NCBI RefSeq assembly: GCF_018294505.1
Contig: NC_057809.1
Coordinates: 503,748,506-503,812,505 of the forward strand
Reading direction: 5' to 3'
Source: Triticum aestivum
Taxonomy: Eukaryota > Streptophyta > Magnoliopsida > Poales > Poaceae
Length of the DNA stretch: 64,000 nt
Below the pieces are notes generated by a model, which saw only the letters and a program-made list of their open reading frames with translations, did no database searches and was not told the DNA's origin. Position numbers and translations under genes: made by a program. Below are positions 35,301-46,284 of the stretch, in pieces. Within the stretch, counting starts at the first letter, position 1, and each line of letters starts with the position of its first letter.

Positions 35301-35819
35301 CAAAAAGTGGGTGCAGCTACCTTCTTGATATCGCTTCGCATGTTGATCGGGAAAGAGTTAAGACTTTAGGGACTACGCCATACATGATTGATGCTACAAG
35401 ATATGGGAATGTCTCCCGCTTTATTAATCATAGGTAATTGGACTATTTTATATGTATTTTAGGAGCATCTATACCACTGGAGCAAACTAATTCTGAAGCA
35501 ATGCTCATTTGTGTGTTTCTTCATGACAGTTGTTCGCCTAACCTTAGTGCCCGCTTAGTTCTGGTGGAAAGCAAAGATTGCCAACTTGCTCATGTTGGAT
35601 TGTTTGCCAGTCAAGATGTAAGAATATTTTAGCTGTACTATTTCAACATAAACAGCAGTAAAATCTATACTTATTTTGTTTTTGCTAATTGTTGCTACTG
35701 TTTTTCTCCAGATTGCTGTTGGAGAAGAATTGTCCTTTGATTATCGATGGAAGCTGCAATCCGGTGATGGCTGTCCCTGCCATTGTGGAGCTCAGAATTG
35801 CCGAGGTCGTGTTTATTGA
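26374..35819 (+). CDS. SUVR5: histone-lysine N-methyltransferase, SUVR5-like (C2H2 fingers, pre-SET, SET, post-SET)
   Basis: Coding exons: 26374-27243, 27952-28254, 28327-28437, 29248-29358, 30824-33580, 33735-33896, 34640-34756, 34866-34969, 35266-35433, 35530-35617, 35712-35819; 1632 codons, all joints GT/AG and in frame. Residues ~290-390 hold the conserved 'WVKWRGKW' block. Three Cys/His repeats ('[18 protein letters not shown]' type) lie near 625, 674 and 793. Four C2H2 fingers lie at ~949-1106. Pre-SET is 1385-1477. The SET domain has '[14 protein letters not shown]' (S-adenosylmethionine and lysine pocket) and 'GEELSFDY'. Post-SET is '[15 protein letters not shown]'. The Arabidopsis relative deposits repressive H3K9me2 at sites chosen by its zinc fingers. 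All SET motifs are present, so activity is plausible. Confidence 0.93.
26920..27003 (+). repeat. three-unit 30-bp repeat within SUVR5-like exon
   Basis: Three in-frame units of about 30 bp encode 'SKEFGTDIA', 'SKGVGTDLV' and 'NKEVGNDMA'. This low-complexity part of the N-terminal region has no known domain. It looks like a coding minisatellite that expanded by slippage. Confidence 0.7.
30139..30358. mobile_element. inverted-repeat element (MITE candidate) in SUVR5-like intron 5
   Basis: ATTTAACAGGGGTATGCATG at the left (from ~30139) recurs as CATGCATACCCCTGTTAAAT at the right (to ~30354), with weaker pairing extending inward (ATTACTCTTGTTAATGA against TCATTAACAG). About 220 bp overall. A clear target duplication was not recognised, so the superfamily stays open. 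Confidence 0.55.
30208..30297 (+). repeat. 46-bp tandem duplication inside the intron element
   Basis: CAGTAATTTGTTTGGATTAG starts at 30208 and again at 30254. The two 46-bp units are almost identical, so the duplication is recent compared with its surroundings. Confidence 0.85.
34055..34121 (+). repeat. 35-bp tandem duplication in SUVR5-like intron 7
   Basis: AGGCAATGTAATTTGTTATC at 34055 recurs with one change (TAG for TAA) at 34090. Two units only, in the intron between the pre-SET exons. Confidence 0.75.
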
Positions 35820-37427
35820 GTTTGCAGGGTGAGAAAATAAAAGGAATGATCCATTGCTTGTAGCACATCTTCAGAAGCTCGTAGAATGGTGATCACTTGG
35901 CAACTATTAACATTGTTTTTCCTAGAGCTTGAATGCAGAGGTAGGATCCTCATTCTTGATGCAACCAATTGAGTGCAGGGGTAGGGTCTCATTCTGCATG
36001 CCGCCACCAAGTAGTGTTTGTGATATAGGACTCTCACAGCAGTGACACTAGGTACACCATAGCATTGATTTTAGTCATGGCAACATCATGCTTAACTGAC
36101 GATTTGTTAGAAGCAGCCCGAAATTTGAGTGATTCAAGCTTCATTTCCGTAGGCGAGAATTCAGCGTCTTTGTAAAATATGTTCATTCAATTTTTACTGC
36201 TCTTGAGCTCCCATCATCGAAGTTGAAGCAAAGAGTCTGTACTTGTTAGTGAGACTGTTGGTCATGGAGTTTTGATTATGTTGCGGTGCCTGTTTTCGGA
36301 AATTGTTATGCACTGTAATTATGGATTTGTGGATCTGAAAAGAAGGAAATCAATTTGCAATCGTTCTTAATTATGGATTATATCTGATCCGTGATTCTGA
36401 TCCATGGTTCTCAAATCAAAAAATGAAAAATAAAATCTGATCCGTGATTCTGTGGTGATAGTTTAATGTGTCGTCCCAAATACGATTGCTTCGTAGTCAG
36501 ACGTGACAAGGGGGACACCAGTGCTGTGGAATGTGGCTACGGGACGCTGTGCCTTTCGTTGGACGCATCTTCCGAACCACATAATTAAAATGCATGGTTA
36601 ATAACCTGGTGGTGTATACGGAGTCCTTTTTTGCCCTCTCGCAACAGCATAGCACCGGCGAGAACGGATACCTCTGGATATTCATTCATGTTTTGGACGG
36701 ACAAGTTTTCCGCGCAGGACAGGGACGGTAGCAGAGAATGCGACGGGGAATGAAGGGAGGGCAGAAAGCGGCCGGGTGATTCCCATTGACCACCTTTCTC
36801 CTAGCAACGGATGACATGCGCTCCATGCTCTCCTGTTTTGAGTTTTTTTTTTTGCGGGGACTCCTGCTGTGAGCTAGCGACTCGCAAAACCACTAAACCC
36901 TCAACACACAAAGTCTAAGAGGTTACATGAAAAACCTCCTGTAGTTAGGACTTCCCGACTATTTACCACAACAATGTTTGTCCGACTCTCGACGAGGGAG
37001 GGGTGACGATGGCGGCGTGCCTTTGGCTCGCTTCAGTGCAAATTTTACTTCTGGTGTTCTTTGTACTACCTTGACAGTTGATGAATAGATCGGAAGTTTT
37101 CTCGCAAAAAGAAAAGAAAGGAAAAAAAAGAGTGTGTACCGCTCGATGTCAACAATAGATACATTCTTATCCAAGAGGTAAATTTGTGTGCGCAGTGAGC
37201 AAAGATAATATGGTAGCAGTACCTCAGGCTGGCAGGATTATCAGTCACCACAAGGCATGATTCCTATCTTATCCGAGGTAAATTTGCGTGGGCAAGTAGC
37301 AATGGCAATCTTTTAGCTAGGGATAAATAAACAGGATAAGCGGAACGCCACTTTGAAGGGTGTACCGGGAATCTCATTCACCCGTGCTTTTTGCATATCT
37401 GCTAGATTATGGATCTTCTGCTTTTAC
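35820..37427. other. SUVR5-like 3' UTR and unassigned spacer
   Basis: The first 300-500 bp after the stop are likely 3' UTR (AT-rich, with an AATAAAAGG at ~35834 as a possible but very early poly(A) signal). A candidate end is near 36350. From there to 37427 I see AT-rich spacer with short purine tracts (for example 37106-37130) and no gene or clear transposon end. Confidence 0.4.
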
Positions 37428-38288
37428 AAAGGAATCATCTCAAAGTTAGGACATGTACATTGAAGGTCGCAATACAGTAACGTCGACTAGACCCACGTGT
37501 GTTCACGGCAATCACTTGGTAAAACATCAGCTGATAAGGAGTAGATCACGGTTCGCACCACTCAAATTGAATCGAGCTGTGGAAACATCGGTCCTATTCT
37601 GGAGCATTCGATAAACAAAAAGTTACAGAAACACCAAACTAAACTTTGCAACAACCCTTGACATTGGCTCGATTGGACCCCACAATGCTTAATGAACATA
37701 AAAAAATATAGTGAGCAACATAATCTAGATAGATGATCAAGCTTAGACATTTTCACAGGTGAAAATGTTAAAATGACCTATATTTTGATCTTTTTTGCTT
37801 TACAAGGAATCATCTCAAGTTGGCATATACATAAATAATATTGAAGGCTACAATGCAATAACGTTGACTAGTTCCACGTGTGGTCACGCAGGGAGCACAC
37901 TAGCCACTTGGTCAAACATCAGTTTACCTTAATTACAGTACACACCACCCGTACCGAAGCAAGTTGCACGGATATTCGCCCTTTGGGAACATCCGATAAA
38001 AAGAAGTTGCACAAACATCAAATTGCACATTGCAACAACATTTGGAATCGACTCAGTTGGACTTGGACCCAACGACTTGTCCTCTACCCCACCCATTCCA
38101 AAATTTATGTCTTCTAGGACACTGACACAATCTTCCAGCCAGTTTCTCTACAAACATCTTGTCTTGCATAAAATAATTATAAATTATAAAACTATTGTTC
38201 ACAATAAATCCAGGAATTCTATTCTTTTAGATGGTCAAGCTTAGAAGTTTGGAAGGGCGAAAATTAAAAAAGTGGCATATATTTTGGA
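37428..38288. repeat. diverged two-copy tandem duplication
   Basis: Copy 1 (37428-37790) and copy 2 (37803-38288) share, in order, GGAATCATCTCAA, AATAACGTTGACTAG-like, CCACGTGTG, CACTTGGTNAAACATCAG, a CATCCGATAAA-like tract, TTGCAACAAC and GATNNTCAAGCTTAGA. Offset grows from ~373 to ~498 bp because copy 2 has ~125 bp more between the TTGGACCC and GTCAAGCTTAGA landmarks. No coding potential seen. Confidence 0.75.
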
Positions 38289-38746
38289 CATGAGATAGTA
38301 TTTCGAGATCAAGAGAGCTTTATTCATTTGACAAAGGGTTTGCCTACAACCATCATCAACAACATGAACAATTGGCAAATGGACCTACTGGTGCCACACC
38401 TTGCTAGTTGGGGGTATCATTGATCAGAGCATATATAAGTATCACTCTCATGAGTCATCTTCTGTTCTGTTCCCCCGTGCTCATTTATATTTCATATTGT
38501 CTCCAAAGATACTTATTTTAACTCTGCTTTTGAATCACCACGAGCATAGTAGCACAATGGTGGAACTAGAAATTATCACATGTGGCTACCAGAGGCTTGC
38601 AATCTACAATGTAAGACCCTTAGAACAATAAATCGGGTTTTTGCTCCGGTGCAGGCACTTATTTAGAGCAGGTGCTTATTTAGACACATTTTTCATAGAA
38701 ATTATCATAAGTGCTTAAGAAAAAACCTGTTTATTTTTATAAACTA

Positions 38747-38897
38747 CTCCGTCCGTTCACAAATATAAGATGTTCTAACTTTTTTTTTCGAATAAGATAT
38801 ATATAGACATGTTTTAGTGTGTTTGTTCACTCATTTCAATCCGTATGTAGTCCATATTGAAATGTCTAAAACATCCTATATTTGCGATTGAAGGGAG
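38747..38897. mobile_element. Stowaway-type MITE
   Basis: CTCCGTCCGTTCACAAATATAA at the left, and at the right the complement of CTCCCTTCAATCGCAAATAT. Flanking TA dinucleotides at 38745-38746 and 38898-38899. The TIRs are imperfect, so it is older than the copy at 25904. An internal A/T run follows AACT at ~38780. Confidence 0.8.
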
Positions 38898-39469
38898 TAG
38901 CTAATACCATGTGCCGTCATGTGAGAATTTATAGCAATAAATTTACTAAGAATAAAATTAGAATATTGCCCCTTCACATTCTCGACATATACAATGGTAG
39001 TAGACCTAGCAGCAAATGGAGGTTGGCTTGCATGTTATAGTTCATGATGACCTTCTATCTTGGGGGCAATGATTTGCTGTTGGAAAAAATGGTGATGGTG
39101 GGGGCTTTGCCTGTGCTTGATAGCAAGTCCTGAAAAAAGGAATATGAAAGGATTGAATGTACCTAATGATGTTGAGGCCTATGTGGCATGTGTGTATGTT
39201 GACAGAAGTAGAAGTAGTGGGGATCAACTATTTAGTTATAATAATAGATGATACTGTTGATGTGAGAATTGGTCGCAATATATTTAAATGGGATTTAGTT
39301 GTATGAAACGTGAATACTTAGATTAATAATAATAAAATTCCTGCGGATATTCCTTATAATTAAGTTCCAACAGAAATCCTGTTGGGATGTGATTTCTTCC
39401 TAACATCCCCAGCTAATATGATATGCCTATTATATGAATATTTATTGGGCCCTAGATATCAAGGGTTTG

Positions 39470-40010
39470 TAGTGTCATAAGAATCCTCCGTCGGTATTTG
39501 AGAACCAAGGTATCAAATCCGTGAATACCCCCTACAAGCCAATGACCGGCGTTGCACACAACTAGAGAACTTCTTTTGGTCCCCAACTTAGTCTAGTGCG
39601 ATTGCTAATCTCACTAGCTTTGCTAGTTACAAGAATTAATGTATTTAGTCGTTGGAAATGTTTTTTTTGTTTGCAAAGGAAAGATCCATAATTTCACCAG
39701 TGGCATCTCGCCAACGCAGCATATGTGTGGTGAACAAATTACAGTTGCATATTGATTATCACAGTTTTATATTTGATCATACATGTCATGATTGCACATA
39801 GGCATTACATCCTTACATCTCTATAGACTATTATCTAACTGCATCTGTAGCTAATATTCCACTCTCAAACCACTATCCAATATGCATCCCAAAGTATCAA
39901 GTAAAATCAAAGCATTGCGTTAAGCAAGATTCTTTTGCGGGGGATTTTTTGGCGGGAATGCATTAAGTAAGATGACATAATGTTGATAGTGTATTCTATA
40001 TTTCTATTTA
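39470..40010 (-). repeat. ancient LTR relic related to the solo LTR at 56103-57661
   Basis: Collinear landmarks with the solo LTR: 'TATTTGAGAACCAAGGTATCAA' type (here ~39495), 'GTGAACAAATTACAGTTG' (39731), 'CCACTATCCAATATGCATC' (39871) and 'TTAAGTAAGATGACATAATG' (39963). Spacing is similar, identity is clearly lower. No ends or target duplication can be made out. It is probably a remnant of an old insertion. Confidence 0.5.
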
Positions 40011-42251
40011 CTTCTAATTCATTACCGAGACAACTAGGCAACTATCTTTTACCCGTAGTGACAATAACACACAATAAGCCTTGTCACTGAGATAGATTAC
40101 TTGCAAGGTTAAGACCTCCGCAGTAGTTCCATCAGTATCCTCAATGTTGCCTCCCCTTCCCTTTCCACTTAGTAGTAGCAGAAGCCTAGCCACATAACAC
40201 CAACAGAAACCTCCAGTAGCAATAGTACCTACCAGCACCACCTCCATCTTCCTCTGACCAGGCCATATCGTGTTCTCTCGCTCAGCCTCGCCACACAACT
40301 CGCACGCCGCCTCCTCGTCTCCCTTGCTTGTGCGCAGCCGCTGGCATAGCTCCCCGCCAGCTGTGAGAGTCTAGCTACTGCACAACCGCGAGAGGGATAA
40401 ATAGGAGTCCCTGCCATTGCCTCCCCATCAGGCCTCGTCTCATGTTGAATCAAGAGACGGATCCGTGTTTTCCCCGCGCGCGCCTGTGTGTGTGGCAGCG
40501 CCCCCGAGCAGATAATGCACACCCCCTCTGCCTCTAGGTCTAGCACATGGGCTGGGCCCTATGGGCCTAAGTGAGCATGGACTGGGCCCATGTCAGTTCA
40601 ACAAGCAGCTCATGCGATCTTTGTATTAAAGAACAAGAGAGAGTAGATGCCACATAGCTATTGTTATGGACTCATGGACTAAGCGGGACTACTCACACAT
40701 GGTCATTGGAGCAGCAACATTGATGAAGATGGCTCCAGCTGAAATCCCCCCCCCCCCCCCCCCCCCCCCCCGTAGAGTACTGAGGAAGACCTCTAGACTG
40801 GATTGCCTCAGTTCACGCATATCGGAACTAAGAAGTGCCAAGGGTACGCCTATGGGCTCCACATGCCCTGTTGGCGCGTCCTAGGCCCAGGGGTCCGTGC
40901 CGGGGGGGGGGGGGGGAGGGGGGGACTCCACCCCTCAGGCCCACTTTGTGCCCCCTAGGTCCTTTCCGATAAAGTGATTTTTGATGATTTTTCTGGTTCT
41001 GAAAAATATTAATTTTTGTTGTAGAAAGACAACATGCACGCAAAAGATGATAGATACCTTTGAGATGTATCAGCTACGGTTGGCCCTCGTGGCTCTTCTT
41101 CGATGGGTTTGATCCATTATGCTTATCTTTCCGTCCAATATCTTTTTTACTTACTAGACTCATTTGTACACAAAAAATAGAATAATTTTTCTGTGAAATC
41201 CTACGTTAGCAATAATTATTCATGAGAGAATTTGTTCGAGGATATATAAAAAAGTAATCAGAAAACTAGATACATTTTGGACGTATGAAAAGCTCATGCA
41301 AAATAAAATAAAATCATAAGTGCATACAATACACATGCATATACCAGGCGGCAGGCCTGGCTAGCAATCTCAAAGTTTGAATATGCAAAAAATACACATG
41401 CATATGCACGCGCCTCACTTGGGGAAATGAACTCTTAGACTAACCTCTTGACTGAAAAATGAGGTACTACCGAGTATCCATCGACTGATCGTTGACATGA
41501 GCGCGCATGCGTAGACGATAAAACAAGAGATGTTTCGATTAAGATGGCGTAGCCAGCGTGCGAGCGAGCGCACGGTGTCGCCTGCGGGACAGGACAGGAA
41601 TCCGCCGCCGTCGCCGTCAGGAAGCTCATAATTCCTTTGACTAGCTTGGCCCATGATATGCCACAGCGCGGCTTCTCCGACGGGCGGGATTCCGGCCGGT
41701 AATGCCCTCGCCGTCGCCGTCGATGGCACGTCCGTCCCGATCCCCCGCTCCGTCTTTCCACGCCCATCTTTTTGACCGGGAATATATATCCCCGATCCCT
41801 ACGACCGTCCCAAAGAGCACCACTCTAGCAGCTACGGCCGGACTAAAAGCCAGACCTAGAGCTGTCCAGGTCGAGCGGTCGGTGTCGATATACTATGCCT
41901 ATATGCTCGTGTGCTTTCTCGCATGCACGTACGGCTCACCCTCTCCTCTTCTTTCCCGGTGACTTGTCCACTAGCTAGCTAGCTCCAGGTGTAGATCAGA
42001 TGAGCCATTAGCGGTCAACTGCATGGCGATCTATCAGCACGGGCCAATCGGCTGCCTGGAGGACGTGAGCTCCATAGACGCAGGATCTAAGCCAGCGTTG
42101 CGTATAAGCTAGCAGACCGTTCTCAGACGTTAACCATTGTTCCTGACTTTAGCCGATTTAGAGGCCCAAAACCCCTCTGGTTTTGAAGCTCAAAAGTTGC
42201 ACAAACCTGCATATTCTCGGTCAAAATGACACGCGCGCGCACCCGGGCCGT
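40011..42251. other. unassigned spacer with homopolymer tracts
   Basis: No gene recognised. The region holds a run of 26 C (40746-40771), a run of 15 G plus 7 G (40902-40924), CT-rich DNA at 40200-40550 and a short GC-rich part at 41560-41880. Frames on either strand (for example 40229-40546 minus, 41415-41823 minus) show no domain and are rejected as genes. Confidence 0.45.
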
Positions 42252-42455
42252 GATGTTAAAGGGCTGCTGCTGCTGCTGTATGTGGCGCCATTATTTCTTG
42301 ACGTTGAGACATCCGTTGAATTAAGGTTATCTGGTCGGCAGTGTAGGGCATATTTCCGATGGTGTTAAAGGGCTCCTGCTAGTATGTGGTGCATTGGTTT
42401 TTTGGCGTTGAAACACCCGCTGAATCGTGGTTAACTGGTCGGCAGTGTGTCTGTG
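42252..42455. repeat. 109-bp tandem duplication
   Basis: Unit 1 begins GATGTTAAAGGGCTGCTGC at 42252 and unit 2 GGTGTTAAAGGGCTCCTGC at 42361. Both continue through TGTATGTGG, GACGTTGA, and CTGGTCGGCAGTGT. The identity is about 80% by eye. Confidence 0.75.
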
Positions 42456-42612
42456 TGGTGCATTATTGTTGTTCCATCCCTGAGAAGTGATAGGCAGCAT
42501 TTTCATGTTCAAGTCTCAACTGGCCTTTGGTGTACAAAATGCCTTTGCTTCCCTGGCGCTGAACGCAATATCTATGTTGGTATATATGTGTAATCCATTT
42601 GGTTAGTAGTTA

Positions 42613-42693
42613 CTCCCTCCGTCCCATAATATAAGAACGTTTTTTACACTACACTAGTGTAAAAAATGTTCTTATATTATAGGACGAAGGGAG
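42613..42693. mobile_element. Stowaway MITE
   Basis: CTCCCTCCGTCCCATAATAT at the left and CTATAATATAAGAACATT-complement at the right, with an internal palindrome around ACACTAGTGT. TA duplications at 42611-42612 and 42694-42695. 81 bp; a few TIR mismatches. Confidence 0.9.
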
Positions 42694-42695
42694 TA

Positions 42696-43620
42696 GTTAG
42701 GTTATAGTTTGCAGCCAAACAAAGTGCCCATAATTCTGCAGTTACTTTTGTACAGCAACTAATAGTAGTTCCACATGACATAGTTTAAGAACTCAAACAA
42801 AAAGCCTGAGTTGAGACACTAGTGTTTCCAAAAGTGGGATAAATACCGGTTTTACGGCAATGTTGTTTGTGTCATATCATTTATGAAAATCATAGAGAAT
42901 GAACGTTCTCTCCATAATCTCCTATTGCGACTTCCTGCAACATCGTGCAATATATACATCACGTTGTAGCGGCGTACGTTCATTATTAATTTATTTCTTA
43001 TCCTTTTTACACGAGGTGTGTGATTATATTTTTTCATGAATTTTGCAAGTTAGTAAGGCAATTAATTCCTTTCATCCACATACATGGTTTCTTTATAAGG
43101 GGAAAACATGTCTTGAATGGCACCTGTGATGGTGCTATTTTTGTTCTTTTTTACGTTGCAATGGTGCTAATTTAGCAATGCCACATATATTCTATATATG
43201 ACGATACGATGACGTGGAAGAGTATAGACAATATAAGTTATTTGCTTTCTCTTAGCTAAGATGATCTCTTGGAATGAAAGACAAGACAATTCACGTCATT
43301 GTACGAGATGCTATCTTTCCATTACATCTTTTTTTGCGAGAATCTTGTCATTGCATCTTATCTTAATATATTTTAATCGTCACATATTTGTCTACGCCTT
43401 GTAGCGTTAATCATTTAATCATTTCTAGATGGCACGGAACGTATAAGAGAACACCGTCTTGTCATGCCCTGATCCGATATTGAGATAATTAGATGCTTGT
43501 GCTGTTGTGCACTGGGAGTCACGTAGGGATGTGAGTCTCTTGTATCATTAACAGCGCATGCATGCAGGTCTAGTTATTCCTCCAATAATTCTACACCTAC
43601 GTGAAGTTAGCAAAGTTTTA
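42696..43620. other. unassigned AT-rich spacer
   Basis: I see no gene, no inverted-repeat element and no protein similarity here. Short poly-T tracts at 43143-43153 and 43328-43335 are the only notable structure. Confidence 0.4.
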
Positions 43621-43892
43621 CGTAAATCCTTCTCCCCGGTCGTAATGAAAGTATCATAGCTAGTATCATGCATACCAAGTAGACAATTTTGATGGTGTGG
43701 CATAGAATTAAATGAAGAAAGAGATGGTTGAGTATCATACAATGATACCGCATCATAATAAATGCAATGCTACTATGTATCATGCATGACAATAAATAAA
43801 GTCATCTATGATACTAGTACATGATACTAGGTAGTATCACACACTAGTACCATATGCATGATTACTACCCATTACAAGCAGCCTAATTATCT
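43621..43892. mobile_element. diverged non-autonomous DNA element rich in GTATCAT motifs
   Basis: Many copies of GTATCAT and ATGATAC in both orientations between 43650 and 43860, bounded by CCGGTCGTAATGAAAGTATC at the left and CATTACAAGCAGCCTA at the right, which are loosely complementary. The sequence resembles a frequent Triticeae MITE whose intact ends read like GGCTGGTCGTAATG. Superfamily not determined. No target duplication was fixed. Confidence 0.5.
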
Positions 43893-44068
43893 CTGCCCCC
43901 TTGATTTTTAGGGGTGGACCCCATCCTCCCCTTAGGTCCAATAGTAATCCTCCACATAAGTCTGTTACGTAGGTCTAGCATTGCTCTTATTCCTCAGAAT
44001 GGAGCAATGACAGTCTAAGGGGCTTTTCTCGTGAAGGTTCCATCTCTGATCTCTCGACAAGGCTGGCC

Positions 44069-44076
44069 TATAAATA
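44069..44076 (+). promoter_or_regulatory. TATA box of the exonuclease-like gene
   Basis: TATAAATA in CCTATAAATAGGCG, 83 bases before the end of a 5' UTR that leads to ATG 44159. Spacing fits transcription start around 44100. Confidence 0.7.
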
Positions 44077-44158
44077 GGCGTTCCCACACCGTTCATCCTC
44101 GCCAACCTCGAGATCTGAGAGATCTTGATCGACCTGCACGAAGAATCTGTGGAGCGTG

Positions 44159-45869
44159 ATGGACAGCAGAAGGGAGTCCGCGGAGACCCTGAGGTAACAA
44201 GACGTTGAGAAACGCCATTTTTGTTACCCTAGTGACCTGCTAACATACTGCAATAGCCGGTAGCGTTGCGTAGCTTGAAGATAGGCTGCTCCGAGAGATG
44301 ATGGGTTCTTGCCTGACTGAACCATGTATGTGTGTGCTGTGTACCAGGAACAAGTGCTCGGCGTGCTTCCGGCAGTACAACAAGATGGAGCACCTTGTGG
44401 AGCACATGAAGGTGTCGTACCACTCGGTCCACGAGCCCAAGTGCGGCGCCTGCAGGAAGCACTGCCGCTCCTTCGAGTCACTCAGGGAGCACCTCATCGG
44501 TAAGCTACCAAACGCAACCACTGCCATACCTCTAGCTGCATGCAAACATCTATAGCTATGGCATCAACAGCAGCTAGTTGAACTGAACGTTGCTCCTTGT
44601 GATCTTGATCTTGGCAATGAAGGTCCGCTGCCCAAGGCGGAATGCGCGCGCGTCTTCAGCGCCCGGGGCTGCGGCATCTGCCTCAACATCTTCGACAGCC
44701 CCGCCGCCGCCAGATATCACCGCCAAGCCTGCCAGTACTCCCGCGCTGCTCCGGTAATTGATGTTCTCCACTCCGTTCAACCGACACCATCGACCTCTTC
44801 TTAACATGGATGCTATAGCTCCCGGCCAACTTTTCACTCACTTCTTTTGTCTTCTTTTTTCTCAGATGCCAAAGGGCGGCGCAGGTGGGCGCGCAGTTGC
44901 CATGGCCTGCAAGATGGTCGGAGGAGGGAGCGACGGCTCGGTGGACCTCTGTGCAAGAGTGTGCCTTATTGGAGAAGATGAGAACATCATCTTCCAGACC
45001 TATGTAAAACCTACAGCTCCGGTCACAAACTACAGGTAGCACACCTTGGAATCCATTACCAGTCCTGCTTACTAGCCAGGCAATGATCAACTAGATGGAT
45101 TATTTTCTGAAGTGCAAAAGATCAACCTGACCATTTGGCTCTTCAGGTATGAGGTGATTGGGATAAGGCCCGAGTACTTGAGGGACGCAATGCCACTGAA
45201 ACTTGTGCAGAGGAGGATCCAGGACATCCTGTGCAACGGGGAGCCGCTGTGGAAGATACGGCCGAGGAGCTATGGAAGGGCAAGGATCCTTGTTGGGCAT
45301 ATCGTGGACCATGACCTCGAGCGCCTAGGTTTGGACTACCCAGCATTCATGATTAGGTACAGATCATTGCTCAGTGAGCTACAGTTTGTTCCTACTATCT
45401 CTTCCTCAATTGCCTCAGAAAATATATTATTTTCTTAACAACAATTTATCTATGGACGTGAAGGGACACTGCAAAGTACCCACCGCTGATGAAAACCAGC
45501 AAGCTGAGCAATACCCTGAAGTACCTCACACAAGCATATCTTGGGTATGTCACTTTGATAACTGAGCTATAAAACAAACTCTCTGAACCCTTTGGCCATT
45601 GCCTAATGCTCAAGGGATTGCCCCTTCTATCCCGTTGTAGGTATGATGTCCATACTGGCATTCAGGATCCATACGAGGACTGCGTCGCGGCGATGAGGCT
45701 ATATATCAGGATGAGATCACAAGCTCACCCGAGAGACTACGCCTCCGGTTCAGGGGAGGTGCAGAATAACTACCCGGCCTGGAGGCAGAGGGAGATGGAG
45801 AGGATGAGCCCAGAAGAACTCCTGGCACTTTCAGGATCAGACTACTACTGCTGGTGCCTGGACCCCTAG
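44159..45869 (+). CDS. RNA exonuclease 4-like protein with N-terminal zinc fingers, catalytic motifs eroded
   Basis: Seven exons: 44159-44193, 44348-44499, 44623-44753, 44866-45035, 45147-45356, 45464-45544, 45641-45869; 335 codons, all joints GT/AG and in frame. Residues ~15-90 form C2H2-like fingers ('[18 protein letters not shown]', '[17 protein letters not shown]', '[17 protein letters not shown]'). The exonuclease fold follows, from ~115 to ~300. In REXO4/ISG20-type DEDDh nucleases the first motif is LDCEMVG; here it is 'MACKMVG', so Asp (120) and Glu (122) are Ala and Lys. Motif II '[14 protein letters not shown]' keeps Asp. In motif III '[16 protein letters not shown]' the Asp is kept but the usual His aligns to Gln. 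Probably a catalytically weak or inactive paralogue, perhaps RNA-binding. TATA box at 44069. Converges with the P-loop gene. Confidence 0.85.
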
Positions 45870-46284
45870 ACTGATGATGAGCTAAAGAGAACAAGGCAGG
45901 GCCGGCCGACTGATGTTGGTTTGGTCGTATTCCATCGGTAGTAATACGTATGTCTAATTATCTTTGGACTTATGTATGGTGGGATTGAGTATAATATTGG
46001 TGATCAAAAGTTGTATCAGTCATATTTAAGAGCAATGATATATAGTAAGAGGCTTTCTACTTTGCTTTATGTATCTAGAAAATGACAAACCCAGCTCAAT
46101 AGCTACACAAGAGAGGCAGATAAACAGGCCTATAACATTATACATATATAATGAAGGTACATTTTATACAGCTTATCAGACTATGTCAGTGTCAACATAC
46201 ATCATACCGCAGAAGATCATACCTGTGCGAACCAGTGATGATCTTGTATGTGCATAACTATAGAAATGCCTTACATTTGTGTCG

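Noticed and set aside
40229..40546. Minus-strand frame of 105 codons
   Set aside because: No domain, no splice context, variable composition in a repeat-rich spacer.
41415..41962. Several frames of 60-110 codons on both strands
   Set aside because: No motif and no support beyond length in a moderately GC-rich spacer.
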